Source: Ciona intestinalis
Lineage: Eukaryota > Chordata > Ascidiacea > Phlebobranchia > Cionidae
DNA: 64,000 nucleotides
Assembly (NCBI RefSeq): GCF_000224145.3
Contig: NW_004190496.2
Location: forward strand, 124,001-188,000
Reading direction: 5' to 3'
Shown: positions 12,601-21,200 of the stretch, in pieces
How the letters are laid out: each line of letters starts with the position of its first letter
How positions within the stretch are numbered: the first letter of the stretch is position 1
Program-made: the position numbers and the translations under genes
Notes under the pieces: model-generated
Told to the model about the DNA's origin: nothing
The model's input: the letters and a program-made list of their open reading frames with translations, nothing else
The model's database searches: none

Positions 12601-12989
12601 TACATCGGATTGATTGTGACGCCACTAACATAAAATAGTCACTAATGAATGAATGAATGAATGAATGAAATTTATTTCGTCTCTTCGGTCACGATAGCGA
12701 AGAACAAGGGGGGTTAGGGACCGTTTCGGCCATTTACATATCCCTTGGCTTTTATCTGAATTAAACTTTTATCTGATAAATATCTTATGTTGGTTTATAC
12801 AGCAGATTTTATTCTCTTTGTTAAATGCTAAAAGTTATAAACTTTCAAATTATGTTTTGTACCATAAAACATATAAAATATTGCATCACCATTACTATTG
12901 TTAATCTGATACTTTATAAAATAATTCAATTTCTAACCTGAATCATAACTATTCCCACGGCCCCGATTTCCTCTTCTATATGCGCACAT
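3640..12989 (-). CDS. Nxf1: Nuclear RNA export factor 1 (TAP/NXF1)
   Basis: NXF1 is the mRNA export receptor of the nuclear pore, acting with NXT1 (family knowledge). Coding exons in transcript order: 12938-12989, 12324-12492, 11978-12112, 11079-11187, 10596-10679, 9949-10053, 9679-9744, 9200-9358, 8565-8672, 8176-8285, 7878-7914, 6413-6534, 5934-6088, 5372-5530, 4796-4859, 4413-4494, 3862-4026, 3640-3678. They total 1920 nt, 639 residues, close to the vertebrate protein of about 620. Seen in order: an Arg/Gly-rich N-terminus (RGNRGRG, RGGYRGNRRG); the RNA-binding domain, opening KNWYQIT near residue 150; leucine-rich repeats around 240-370 (LDISNNRL, LTLDGNPLC); an NTF2-like domain around 385-545, with DGHDLP at the linker and LRAFSRSF in its last strand; and a C-terminal UBA-like TAP-C domain (FSRESGMN, CLEENGWNYEKA) ending in IPAEAFVK. 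The start is the first ATG before the RGG region. Two hAT transposons are associated with the gene, one in an intron and one upstream. Confidence 0.96.
4535..4640 (-). repeat. Diverged composite SINE fragment
   Basis: GCTGTTTCATACACCTTATG and CACGCATGTAAGTTGGTGGG match the reverse body module. It lies in an NXF1 intron. Confidence 0.55.
5225..5370 (+). repeat. SINE tail module with a short tandem repeat
   Basis: CATGGGATATCTCATG is tandemly repeated, followed by GGGTAATGGGTCAATTATGG, CCTAGGACCCATGGCGTGCC and GGGACCTCACCCACATAGAA. The same module occurs at 19090-19350 and 34575-34650. It ends right at the donor of an NXF1 intron (exon edge 5372). Confidence 0.6.
5785..5890 (+). repeat. Composite SINE body fragment
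   Basis: AAGTAACATACAGGGTAACT through CATGCTAGGATAAATAAG, in an NXF1 intron. Confidence 0.65.
6581..7745. mobile_element. Non-autonomous hAT-type DNA transposon inside an NXF1 intron
   Basis: The element spans 6589-7737. It begins CATAGGCGCCGAGT and ends with the exact complement ACTCGGCGCCTATG. It is flanked on both sides by the 8-bp direct repeat GATAGAAG (6581-6588 and 7738-7745), the target-duplication length of the hAT superfamily. It is much richer in G+C than the intron around it, with several TGACGTCA/TTACGTCA-type sites near the right end and about three copies of a roughly 23-bp tandem unit (TTAAACTACGACGCACATGG...) at 7453-7530. A 50-base gap (7197-7246) hides part of it. No transposase reading frame is visible, so it is probably mobilised in trans, if at all. 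Confidence 0.85.
8950..9060 (+). repeat. SINE tail module fragment
   Basis: GGCCAGGGTTAACCCATCAC and CCCAACACCCAACATAGCAC match the tail module seen complete at 60700-60790. It lies in an NXF1 intron. Confidence 0.5.
11600..11875 (+). repeat. SINE tail module, two pieces
   Basis: GGTTCTTGAGGTCCTGAGAT followed by TTTGACCCATTACCCTAACA and a GAAAGTGACGTGCTCACTG segment closely match the tail of the 60686-61181 SINE. A second, reversed piece starts near 11625. It lies in an NXF1 intron. Confidence 0.6.
12643..12740 (-). mobile_element. Probable 5'-truncated LINE 3' end with (ATTC)n tail
   Basis: Read on the minus strand, a GC-rich stretch with CGAAGAGACGAAATAAATTT runs into a pure CATT repeat of about 25 bases. 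A short unique 3' end followed by a 4-base tandem tail is typical of CR1/L2/I-like LINE remnants. It lies in an NXF1 intron. No coding sequence is left, so the family is not certain. Confidence 0.4.
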
Positions 12990-13470
12990 ATTTGCAGTGA
13001 GATTTTTTACAGGATAGTAAATTTAATTCCTTGAAATATATCCAAATTGTATAATAAAGTTTTCAATATAATGCGTAATACTCAACAACAAATTCTTATT
13101 TTCCATTTCCACAAACAAACACGCGCGATTGATTGGTTGTTAGTAGCTCCGTTTTGTACATCATTGGACAAAGCTTTTTTATTATTTCTCACTAAAAGGC
13201 ACATCCTGTAGGTTTACCTTTTTTTCTTCGAAAATTTCTCTCCTTTCTCGCTTCAAAATACATCATTGTGCACGTTCATGGCTTTGTAGGTCTTATTTCA
13301 TTTAAACGTTGCTCTTATTGGACACGAGGTGACCTTTTAGATTTATTTTTTCGTCAAACAGTTGTAACCGTATATAGCCTAACATGTGTTTGATCCCTGG
13401 ATCTATTTTCTAGAGCGAATACAAGTTTCGTACTTACCGCAGTTTATTGAAATCAGAAATTTCCTTCCTA
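12990..13470 (-). promoter_or_regulatory. NXF1 5' region with a candidate non-coding first exon
   Basis: There is no strong acceptor immediately upstream of the NXF1 ATG. On the minus strand, AAACTGCG followed by GTAAGTACG at 13429-13437 is a consensus 5' splice site that could end a 5' UTR exon. This is inference only; a 5' RACE read or EST would settle it. Confidence 0.3.
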
Positions 13471-14259
13471 CGATTACCCAAAGTTAGTATAGACCAAGTT
13501 AGGAAACGGATTGTAAAACAACGAGTCTTGTTTTCCATTGTCGCGCGTCTATGACGTCATTGACGCCACCATTACGGAGCCCACGGCATAGCATTTTATC
13601 ATTGCTGGGTGCTGTTTTTCGCCTAAATAATGCGATTTTTTAAGAACCAAGCACTTCTGCGCGTAAAAATGGCTTTCTACTAATGTTATATTTTATCATA
13701 ATAATAAACCTCACAAAAATAATCAACTTTTATTGAACACTCAATCGATTAAAGAGTAAAAAAACCAGAAAATATCAAGTTTACTAACCAAAAACATAAA
13801 AGAACATGTTTAAAATATAAAAATATAAACAAAAACGCATAACATTACCATAAACTGATGTATCTGGCTATAGTTTTGCATGTAAATTGCCGTGATTTTA
13901 CTTTTTGGCTCACAAACTTAACACGTATACCCGGCAACGAAACTTAAGGTATCTTTGTAAAATTGGCCCAATATCAAAGTGACATTGAGGAAAACAATAC
14001 TGAGTTACTATTTTTGGTCCTCCGCTTGAATTAGTACTTTACGGGTCTATATGAAATCGGAAAACGCGAACACCTTATCTGCTAGTACCTAAGCAATTTG
14101 GAGCCGCTATACGTGTTTTCTAACTTTGTATCGCTTACAAGAGCTAAATGAACACATGCCGACCATGCATTTGTATAGGCGATTCACGCTCTGTGGGCTC
14201 CGTAATGGCGGACACGAGCGCCGTTTCCTAACTTGGTCTATACTAACTTTGCGATTACC
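13471..14259. mobile_element. Non-autonomous hAT-type transposon with perfect 31-bp inverted ends
   Basis: The element spans 13479-14251 (773 bp). The two ends are perfect inverted copies for 31 bases, starting CAAAGTTAGTATAGACCAAG. Direct 8-bp copies of CGATTACC flank it at 13471-13478 and 14252-14259. A second inverted block inside (CCATTACGGAGCCCAC and its complement) lies near 13565 and 14205. The first bases CAAAG and the 8-bp duplication fit hAT. There is no long reading frame, so it is non-autonomous. The perfect ends suggest a young insertion. It separates a CRE/CCAAT cluster (14272-14294) from the likely NXF1 5' exon. Confidence 0.88.
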
Positions 14260-14271
14260 TAACCACCATTA

Positions 14272-14294
14272 TGACGTCATGCTTAGTCACCAAT
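14272..14294. promoter_or_regulatory. CRE palindrome and CCAAT box
   Basis: TGACGTCA at 14272-14279 and CCAAT at 14290-14294 lie directly outside the right end of the hAT element. Without the 773-bp insertion they would lie about 100 bases from the candidate NXF1 first exon. The role in transcription is inferred. Confidence 0.35.
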
Positions 14295-14395
14295 GGCAAT
14301 TCTCCACACGCGACGGCAACAAATGTCCTAAAGGCAACGTTGGTTTGCATTGAATACATAACATCAGAGTCCGTATATAAACATATGTTTATATA

Positions 14396-14468
14396 CAAAT
14401 AGAATGAAAAGGTGTCTTATCTTCCCCCACTCTACTACACATACAATGACATCAACAGACTATAACAT
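14396..14468 (+). repeat. MITE-A end plus flank, duplicated at 17160-17231
   Basis: AATAGAATGAAAAGGTGTCT, CCCCCACTCTACTACACATA and CAATGACATCAACAGACTAT all recur at 17160-17231 with about one difference. The match extends some 30 bases beyond the MITE end. Confidence 0.7.
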
Positions 14469-15163
14469 TGTTTACTATTACTTTGGTTGAAAAGGTTGTA
14501 TGGACATACGAGTAATTTGGCCGTTTTACAACTGCTGCTTAGTAAAGTTATTACACGAACAATACAGTATATTTTATGTTATTTTATAATCATTGTTTGT
14601 CTGACTCTATGATACTACTATACTAATGGGCATTATATATTTACATAGTTTCACAAGATTCATTTTTGTAATTTATTTACAACTGAAAATCAATTACAAA
14701 AACGAAGATATAAAAAAGCCAATGGATATTTTGTGGAGCAATTCATGATCTAATTATTCGTAGATTATCACATAAATCGTGAAAGCACAGCAAAGAAAAC
14801 AGAAACAATTGTAAAACTGATTTATGTTATCAAAACGCGTGTCTTTGTTTGAATAGGCTATAGCGTTTGTGCAATGTCGTGACATACCGTAGAGCCCTGG
14901 TGTATGTGTCGGAAGCTCGTTTAGTTAATTAGGTCTGTTAATATCAAAAACGTGATGATATGCCAATCTTGTTGCAAACGTTTCATGCTTTTCGTGATTG
15001 ATATTGCACGAACGATTTTTTTCCGTGGCTAAGAAATATTTGGTTTAACGGTTTAAATGGTGACTATATACTACTATAAGAAGTGCTATAAAGGGGATTT
15101 AAATAAACGTATTTACAGATTATAGAAACGTTTTTGAAACAATTTTGATTCTGATAGCCATAT

Positions 15164-17480
15164 ATGTTTCTAATGGACGAAATGAAAAGCAAAGTTGTTC
15201 TAATTACTGGTATGTTGGAAATTAGTTTCACGAACTGTAAAGAGAATTTCACATTTGTTTCTTTTTCCAGGAGCGTCCAGTGGAATTGGCGAAGGAATAG
15301 CTCATGCCTTTGCCAGAAAAGGAGCATCTGTATCACTGTGTGGACGAAATGCAGCGAACTTGGCAAAAGTTGCAGAAAAATGTGTTTCCGAAGGCGCAAC
15401 AAAGGTAATGAGTATTTCAACCTAATTTAATATAACCAAACTTTACACCTATCTCTGTGAAAACGGTAACGTATAATGTAGTACTGTGGGGTAAGATGGG
15501 ATACTGGTAGCAGATAATATTTCATTTTTCCTAACCGAGATTTGAACTATCAACAATGCTCTTTTAGAGTCATGCGGTCAGATAGTTCCGTAAAATTGTT
15601 TGTTTTAATTACTATACCAAATGAGACGAGAAAAGAGAATGAAACATGAGCTATGTTTAGCCCGCCCTTTATACTATATACATTAATTCAAAAACACACC
15701 CAAGTGAAATTATCGGTACAACGACACATTTTATGCGTAGTTTTAAGAACCACTAAAGTTTAAAACTATCTCCCAGGCTTTAGAAATTGTAGCAGATTTA
15801 ACGAAACTTGGAGATATGGAACGGCTGGTGGATGAAACGGTTGCAAAACTTGGTCAGATTGACGTACTTATCAATAACGCTGGTTACTGCTGCGCTGGTG
15901 GAGTAGAAGACGTAAATCTAAATATGAAATCATGGGATTTTTAAAACATTTAACATTGTGGGATATGATGGGATACTGGTAGTATACCTAAATCCCACAT
16001 TTCCTGATCGTGTAACAATTAACAATAACGCTCTTTTAGAGTCGTAAGGCTACGGTTATAATTCTGTAAGCATTCTTGTTTACTACCAAATAGGACGCAA
16101 GAAAAGATAATAAAACTTTTCTCACCTTATACCCCAGCAGTATATCATGTGGTTTTTTAACTACATGGTTTCAAATGTTTTTTAGGCTACTGTTGCGGAT
16201 TTCGACATGGTGTTTTCCGTGAATTTAAGAGCGCCTTATTATTTGATTCAGCGGTGTATACCACATTTGAAAAAGACACAAGGTGAGGGGTGGAAGTTCA
16301 TGTGTATGCTGTTTGGTGTTGACGTTTTGTATATACTGAGGCGTTCCATTTGGCGAGTAATTATATAGAGTTTGGCTTCATAACCAAAGGTGCGACTATG
16401 GTGCTCGATGTTGCTATTGCTGTTGGCGTGTGTGTGCTTTTTACGGACATTGTTCGACCCAGTGGGTTGTCCAAATTGGCAGCCGTACGAAAAATGCCAT
16501 CAATCTATAAAGCAATCAGTCACAAAGTAAGATGTGCAAAGATTCTTGTTACTCCACTACGCTAAGATTTACAAGTGCCATTAATTTATTTAATATTGAG
16601 CTTCCTTTAACTTGAATGAATGAATGTAACTTACTTAACCTTGCGTGGTCGGACAACGACAGTCGTTATAACACGGGTGTTCATACACCTCGTGCCAGCT
16701 TACGAGTTACCAATTGTATGTTACTTTGTGGGTATATGTTACTTCTTATACTAACTTTATTAAGCTTACTACACTCACCAACAAAACCTTTCAGGTTGTG
16801 TAATCAATACATCCAGCACATATTCGTTGATTTGTAGACCGGATACGACACATTACAGCTTGACAAAAGTTGGTCTCGACCACCTTACCAGATGTGCAGC
16901 ATTGGGTAATCGTATTTTAAAGTTTCGTATTTGTAACTTATTTAATGTTTTATAGATCTGGGAAAATATGGGATTCGCGTCAACAATGTGAAGTAAGTGT
17001 AAATAAAAGAGTTAAACGAACGCAATTTAAGACCGTTAGCACATAATATCCAAATATCCCGATCGTGTTTTATTCAATTAACAGCGGTCTATGGGAGTTG
17101 TGAGGATACAGTTTTATAATTCTTTGACTTTTCTTTGTTTACTACCAAATGGGACGAGAAAATAGAATGAAAAGGTGTCTCATCTTCCCCCACTCTACTA
17201 CACATACAATGACATCAACAGACTATAACATATTGCGTTCTGTTTCCCTGTACTGTACAGCCCTGGATTGGTAATAACACCAATCCAAGAAACCTTCGTT
17301 CCTCGTGATCAGCTTGCTGCTTTCTGTGAAGAGTTTAGAAGTAGAACTCCTCTCAGAGGTGAAATGATGACCACACATGAGATTGCGGATGTTGTGATCT
17401 TCTTGGCGTCATCCGGAGCAAAATGGATCACTGGAACGTGTATTCCGGTTGATCAAGGACGCTTTTTGATGGGACATTAA
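15164..17480 (+). CDS. Classical short-chain dehydrogenase/reductase (SDR)
   Basis: Exons: 15164-15209, 15271-15404, 15777-15911, 16186-16282, 16795-16905, 16956-16992, 17261-17480 (780 nt, 259 residues, normal for a classical SDR). The Rossmann cofactor motif TGASSGIG is at residues 15-22, NNAG at 93-96, the tetrad Asn at 118 (SVNLRAP), the catalytic Ser at 144 or 145 (INTSST), Tyr158 and Lys162 (YSLTK), and NPG at 187-189. After the substrate loop come IADVVIFLAS and an ITGTCIPVDQGR end typical of the family. It is an NAD(P)-dependent oxidoreductase; the substrate cannot be read from the sequence. The start may be Met1 or Met4. There is no signal peptide, so it is probably cytosolic. Three MITE-A copies sit in its introns. 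AATAAA at 17499-17504 fits the poly(A) signal. Confidence 0.95.
15478..15692 (+). mobile_element. MITE-A variant copy
   Basis: Begins TACTGTGGGGTAAGATGGGA and carries AACAATGCTCTTTTAGAGTC and ATTACTATACCAAATGAGAC before ending ...TATACTATATA. It is a diverged subtype shared with 15955-16150, in SDR intron 2. Confidence 0.7.
15955..16150 (+). mobile_element. MITE-A variant copy
   Basis: GTGGGATATGATGGGATACT, ACGCTCTTTTAGAGTCGTAA and TTTACTACCAAATAGGACGC match the 15478 copy. It occupies most of SDR intron 3. Confidence 0.7.
16400..16735. repeat. Two composite SINE fragments, opposite orientations
   Basis: 16400-16530 carries the head-proximal body (CCAGTGGGTTGTCCAAATTG) on +. 16612-16735 carries GACAACGACAGTCGTTATAA and ATACACCTCGTGCCAGCTTA, the reverse body. 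Both are in SDR intron 4. Confidence 0.7.
17036..17231 (+). mobile_element. MITE-A copy lacking its left end
   Basis: TTAGCACATAATATCCAAAT through TCATCTTCCCCCACTCTACT. The left inverted end is missing. It fills most of the last SDR intron. Confidence 0.75.
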
Positions 17481-17498
17481 ATTCACCAGACTTCTGTA

Positions 17499-17504
17499 AA
17501 TAAA
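17499..17504 (+). terminator. Polyadenylation signal AATAAA
   Basis: Lies 19 bases after the SDR stop codon. A GTG-bearing sequence follows within about 20 bases. Confidence 0.6.
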
Positions 17505-18299
17505 GCAAGTTATATCAGTGTATAATGAAGTTGTATCACTTCGACATAGAACCATGGGTACATTCGGTTAAATAAATGAAACTGATGCACAAACTAGTCA
17601 CGTCGTTGCAAGCTATGCTATGTACATATAGTAACCTTACCTCTGTTCTGTGATACTCAAAATTAATGCATTTTAATAATGATATTCTTAGGTTACGAGG
17701 TATTTTACGTTAACTGTCTTAGGTTATCATGTAGCGCTACCAAGAGGTGTTGTTAAATACAAGTTCCTAACGGTGGGTGGCGCCAATGAGCGAGACACAA
17801 TTCGAGCACAAAATAGTTTTGGTGAAATCACTTTTAATTGGGTTGATACAGTTTCGGCAACCGAATTTCATTACGTAGTCGCACTTATACTACCTACCAA
17901 GCAAGGATGCGTTACACCAACAAGCATAATCGTTAATTGACATAAATAACGGAAGAACAGAATTTGATTTGGAAATAATTGCCCGTGTCCTAAAGTGCAT
18001 GCTTTACATGACGAATAAATATGGGGTGGCTGGGGTATAGTTTATGATTAAGTTGGTCACGAGGTTAAAACAACGTAGGATGAGAGACATAACGCAATGT
18101 AGTGGGATAGTTGTGAAGTATTAATAGACTATTATAGAACACATTATATAGAATATAAGCTGTTAAGGGTAGGGGGAGGCGCTATTTAAAAACTAAAACG
18201 ATATAACAATTACGGATTCATGGCAGAAATGATGAGTCACCGCGATGTGGGAATGCGATAACAGGGGAAACCCCTAAATAGGTAATGATTATATTATTA
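17505..18299. other. Intergenic region between convergent SDR and AP-2 alpha genes
   Basis: No exon or repeat recognised. A less AT-rich part at 17760-17900 stands out slightly but has no open frame with splice sites. It must contain the AP-2 alpha 3' UTR. Confidence 0.5.
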
Positions 18300-21200
18300 T
18301 TAGAAATGCTCCTCCAGCATTGTGCAGAGAAGAGCAGCAACTTCTCCAACGCTGCTCCTAACTGTCAATCTGTACATCTGAAAAGCAGGGGAACGAGTTT
18401 AGCTTTTGAGTTTGACAAAAATAAAAAATCTGTACGAATATAACTTGTGTGATGGCTTTCTGACCAATGTTGAATGATATGTTAATATTATCAATATTTA
18501 ACTTGAATACTACCATAACACCGTTATATTAAAAATTAAAAATATATGCTAAAATTTATATTTAACTTGAAAATATTTAACTTGAAAACTTAATACTGTT
18601 ATTTTATATTAGAATGTTAACAATATTTATTACAAACTTAAATAGATTATACCATAATACTGTACTGTTAATTTTAAAATATATGCTAAAATTTATCTTA
18701 AATATTTAGGCTCTTAATTTTTATAATACAATATACATAAGGTTTAATTGAACAGAAATATATTTTACTTTAGCTTCCTTGTTGGGTTCGAGTCGAAGCA
18801 AACATCCAATTTGCGAAGTTTTAGTTTTCACGATTCCAGAACCGACCAGATTGTCAGGGTTCGGGTCAACGTTAATTAACACGGACATCCCAAAACCTGA
18901 GGTGTTTCGATGAAAGTAAATATTGTTATAATGAATGTAACTGGACCTAGTTTACTTTAACAGGGGGGTAAAAACAGTCATTATAGCACACGTGTTCTGT
19001 TTCAAACACCTCAAGCCCGCATACCAGTTAAGTCTGGAACTTTGTGGGTGATTAATATTTGGGGTAATTTTTATTCACTGCGCTGTAATATTGGGGAACT
19101 CTGACTTGCAATCCTAATTCCAATGTTGTGGCATGCAGTAGGACCTCACTCATATAGAATAGAACGTGCATATACAATGTTGGGATAATGGGCAACTCTG
19201 GTCTAAATCCCATGTCCCATGGCGTGCCTCACTGTAGGACCTTACTCATATAAAATAGTATGTGCATATACAATGTTGGGATAATGGGCAACTCTAGCAT
19301 AAACCTCAGGTCCCATGGCTAACACGCTGTAAGACTAGGAACTCACCCACTTTATTATGAATAATAAAACCCACATACATAAGATAAAAAACACTCAAGC
19401 CTCACCTGTAAGTTTAGTTTTAGCAGCTTCAGTATCTATAGGATGATTGGCTTGGAATATTTTCTGTGTTTCTTGCACCGGTTGACCGAGTTGTTTCCAT
19501 CGATTGAAGAAATCTGCCGCCGGCATGTTCGTGCCTTCCATGAACTTGTTGATTATAACGGGCAGTTTAAGGGTGACCTGCTGTGGGGTACTAGCATGCT
19601 GATACCTAGGATAAAGATATTGTTTTTGTTATAAAACAATTTTATATATATTTTAATTTTTTTTATTATGTTGCCTATCAGGCCTTAAGGGTTGTATCAT
19701 TTGTGGCACAACATTAGAGGTAAAAAAAATACAAGAAAATCAAATCACTAAAAAATACCGAAAGCTTTTACTTAATTGGTTTGTAATAAAATTTATGGTT
19801 GACCAGTTTAGATAATTTATCACTAAAGTACAAATTTAAAAAATAAAAAATATTGTCTTGTAAAAATATTAACAAAATTAGGGTATGTTGAAAAATAACT
19901 GCATTGAAGAATAGGTTAGATTGGACACATTGGGAGTAAAATGTCAATCAATTTAGACATGGATAAACCACATAACTACCGTAGTTGTAGATTAGGTGAA
20001 CCCGAAAAGAAAGTGATGCATTCAAGGTTCACGAAGTGTTGGACTTGAGCTCCACCATCTATTTGGGTGGGAGCCTCTTTTTGTGGAGCAATATTTACCT
20101 AGGTAATAAAAATAAAAGATTAGTTTTAATGCAAAGATAATATTTTTTAAACTGACCGTGTTACAGCTGTTATTGTGAAGTAACATTTAACAGAGTAATA
20201 AAAAAACATTTTTTTTAAAAAAGAAGTATGCAAACAAATTGTTTTTATTAAATTGAATGTGTTATAGCTTAGCTGTCTGGTAATTTTACTAAATTGCTAA
20301 AACAATTAAAAAGTTTTACAAAAATACTCAAAAACAGTAAACATAATTGATTGAATGTGTTTAACTTATTTATTCACAAGTTGCAGAGCAATGACAGCTG
20401 TTATAGCATGAATGAACCGAACGCTGTAAGGCAACACACCCTCCCAACCCCCACCACCTATATACTTACCTCAGATTATATACATAGTTACCCAACCCCC
20501 ATATCTCACCTTTCCCTGCAGGTCAGCTCCCATCGAAACAGAAGCCGAGAAATTTTGAAGTTGGTTCCCAGTTTTGTTGCCGAAAAATAATCCAACTCGA
20601 CCTGTGATAAAATAAACAAGAATTTGGTCAAACATTGTCTATTGTATGTGGTAGAGTTATTAGTTAGCATACTCTGTTTCTTTTGCTACAAGGTATAATG
20701 TATGTTACTTTATCCTCGCGTGGCCGGAAAACGACAGTCGTTATCACACAGGTTTAACACCTCGTGCCAGCTTACAAGTTACCTTACGAGTTAATAAATA
20801 TAGAATTTTTGGCTTTTATGATAAAAACTCCAATTTTAATATTTTTGTATTCATCATGAATACCCTAAAATAAAACAGCATCTTTTTCACCAGAGAAACC
20901 AAACAAGTCTATAATATATGTCATTAGAAGAAACACTTTGGCTGATATAACTGACTTGATTTTAACTATTTAAACAACTACTCAAATTTTACAAAAATGG
21001 GAAACTATTCTTAAAAACAAAGAGAGTAAACACCATATTGTTCTTTGAATTCACATTTGACCCCAACTTGAATGAGGTTGTTCTCGAACAAAACTCCGCT
21101 GTTCTTGAATAGAAACCTTGAAAATAAAAGGTTTGATTTATTTATAATAATTAACCAGCATTGTTAAAGTGTAGAAGGAGGTTTAATCCAGATTTTCTAC

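Larger units (their letters stand above)
14260..15163. other. Intergenic region upstream of the dehydrogenase gene
   Basis: Apart from the CRE/CCAAT pair, a palindrome at about 14373-14396 and a MITE-A terminal fragment at 14396-14468, the stretch is AT-rich and shows no exon. The dehydrogenase promoter should lie toward its right end, but I see no clear TATA box. Confidence 0.5.

Noticed and set aside
15064..15420. 118-codon minus-strand frame
   Set aside because: It is antisense to SDR exons 1 and 2, whose protein motifs are clear.
19090..19350. Regular repeats suggesting a CRISPR-like array
   Set aside because: Units are diverged copies of a SINE tail without unique spacers, in an animal intron.
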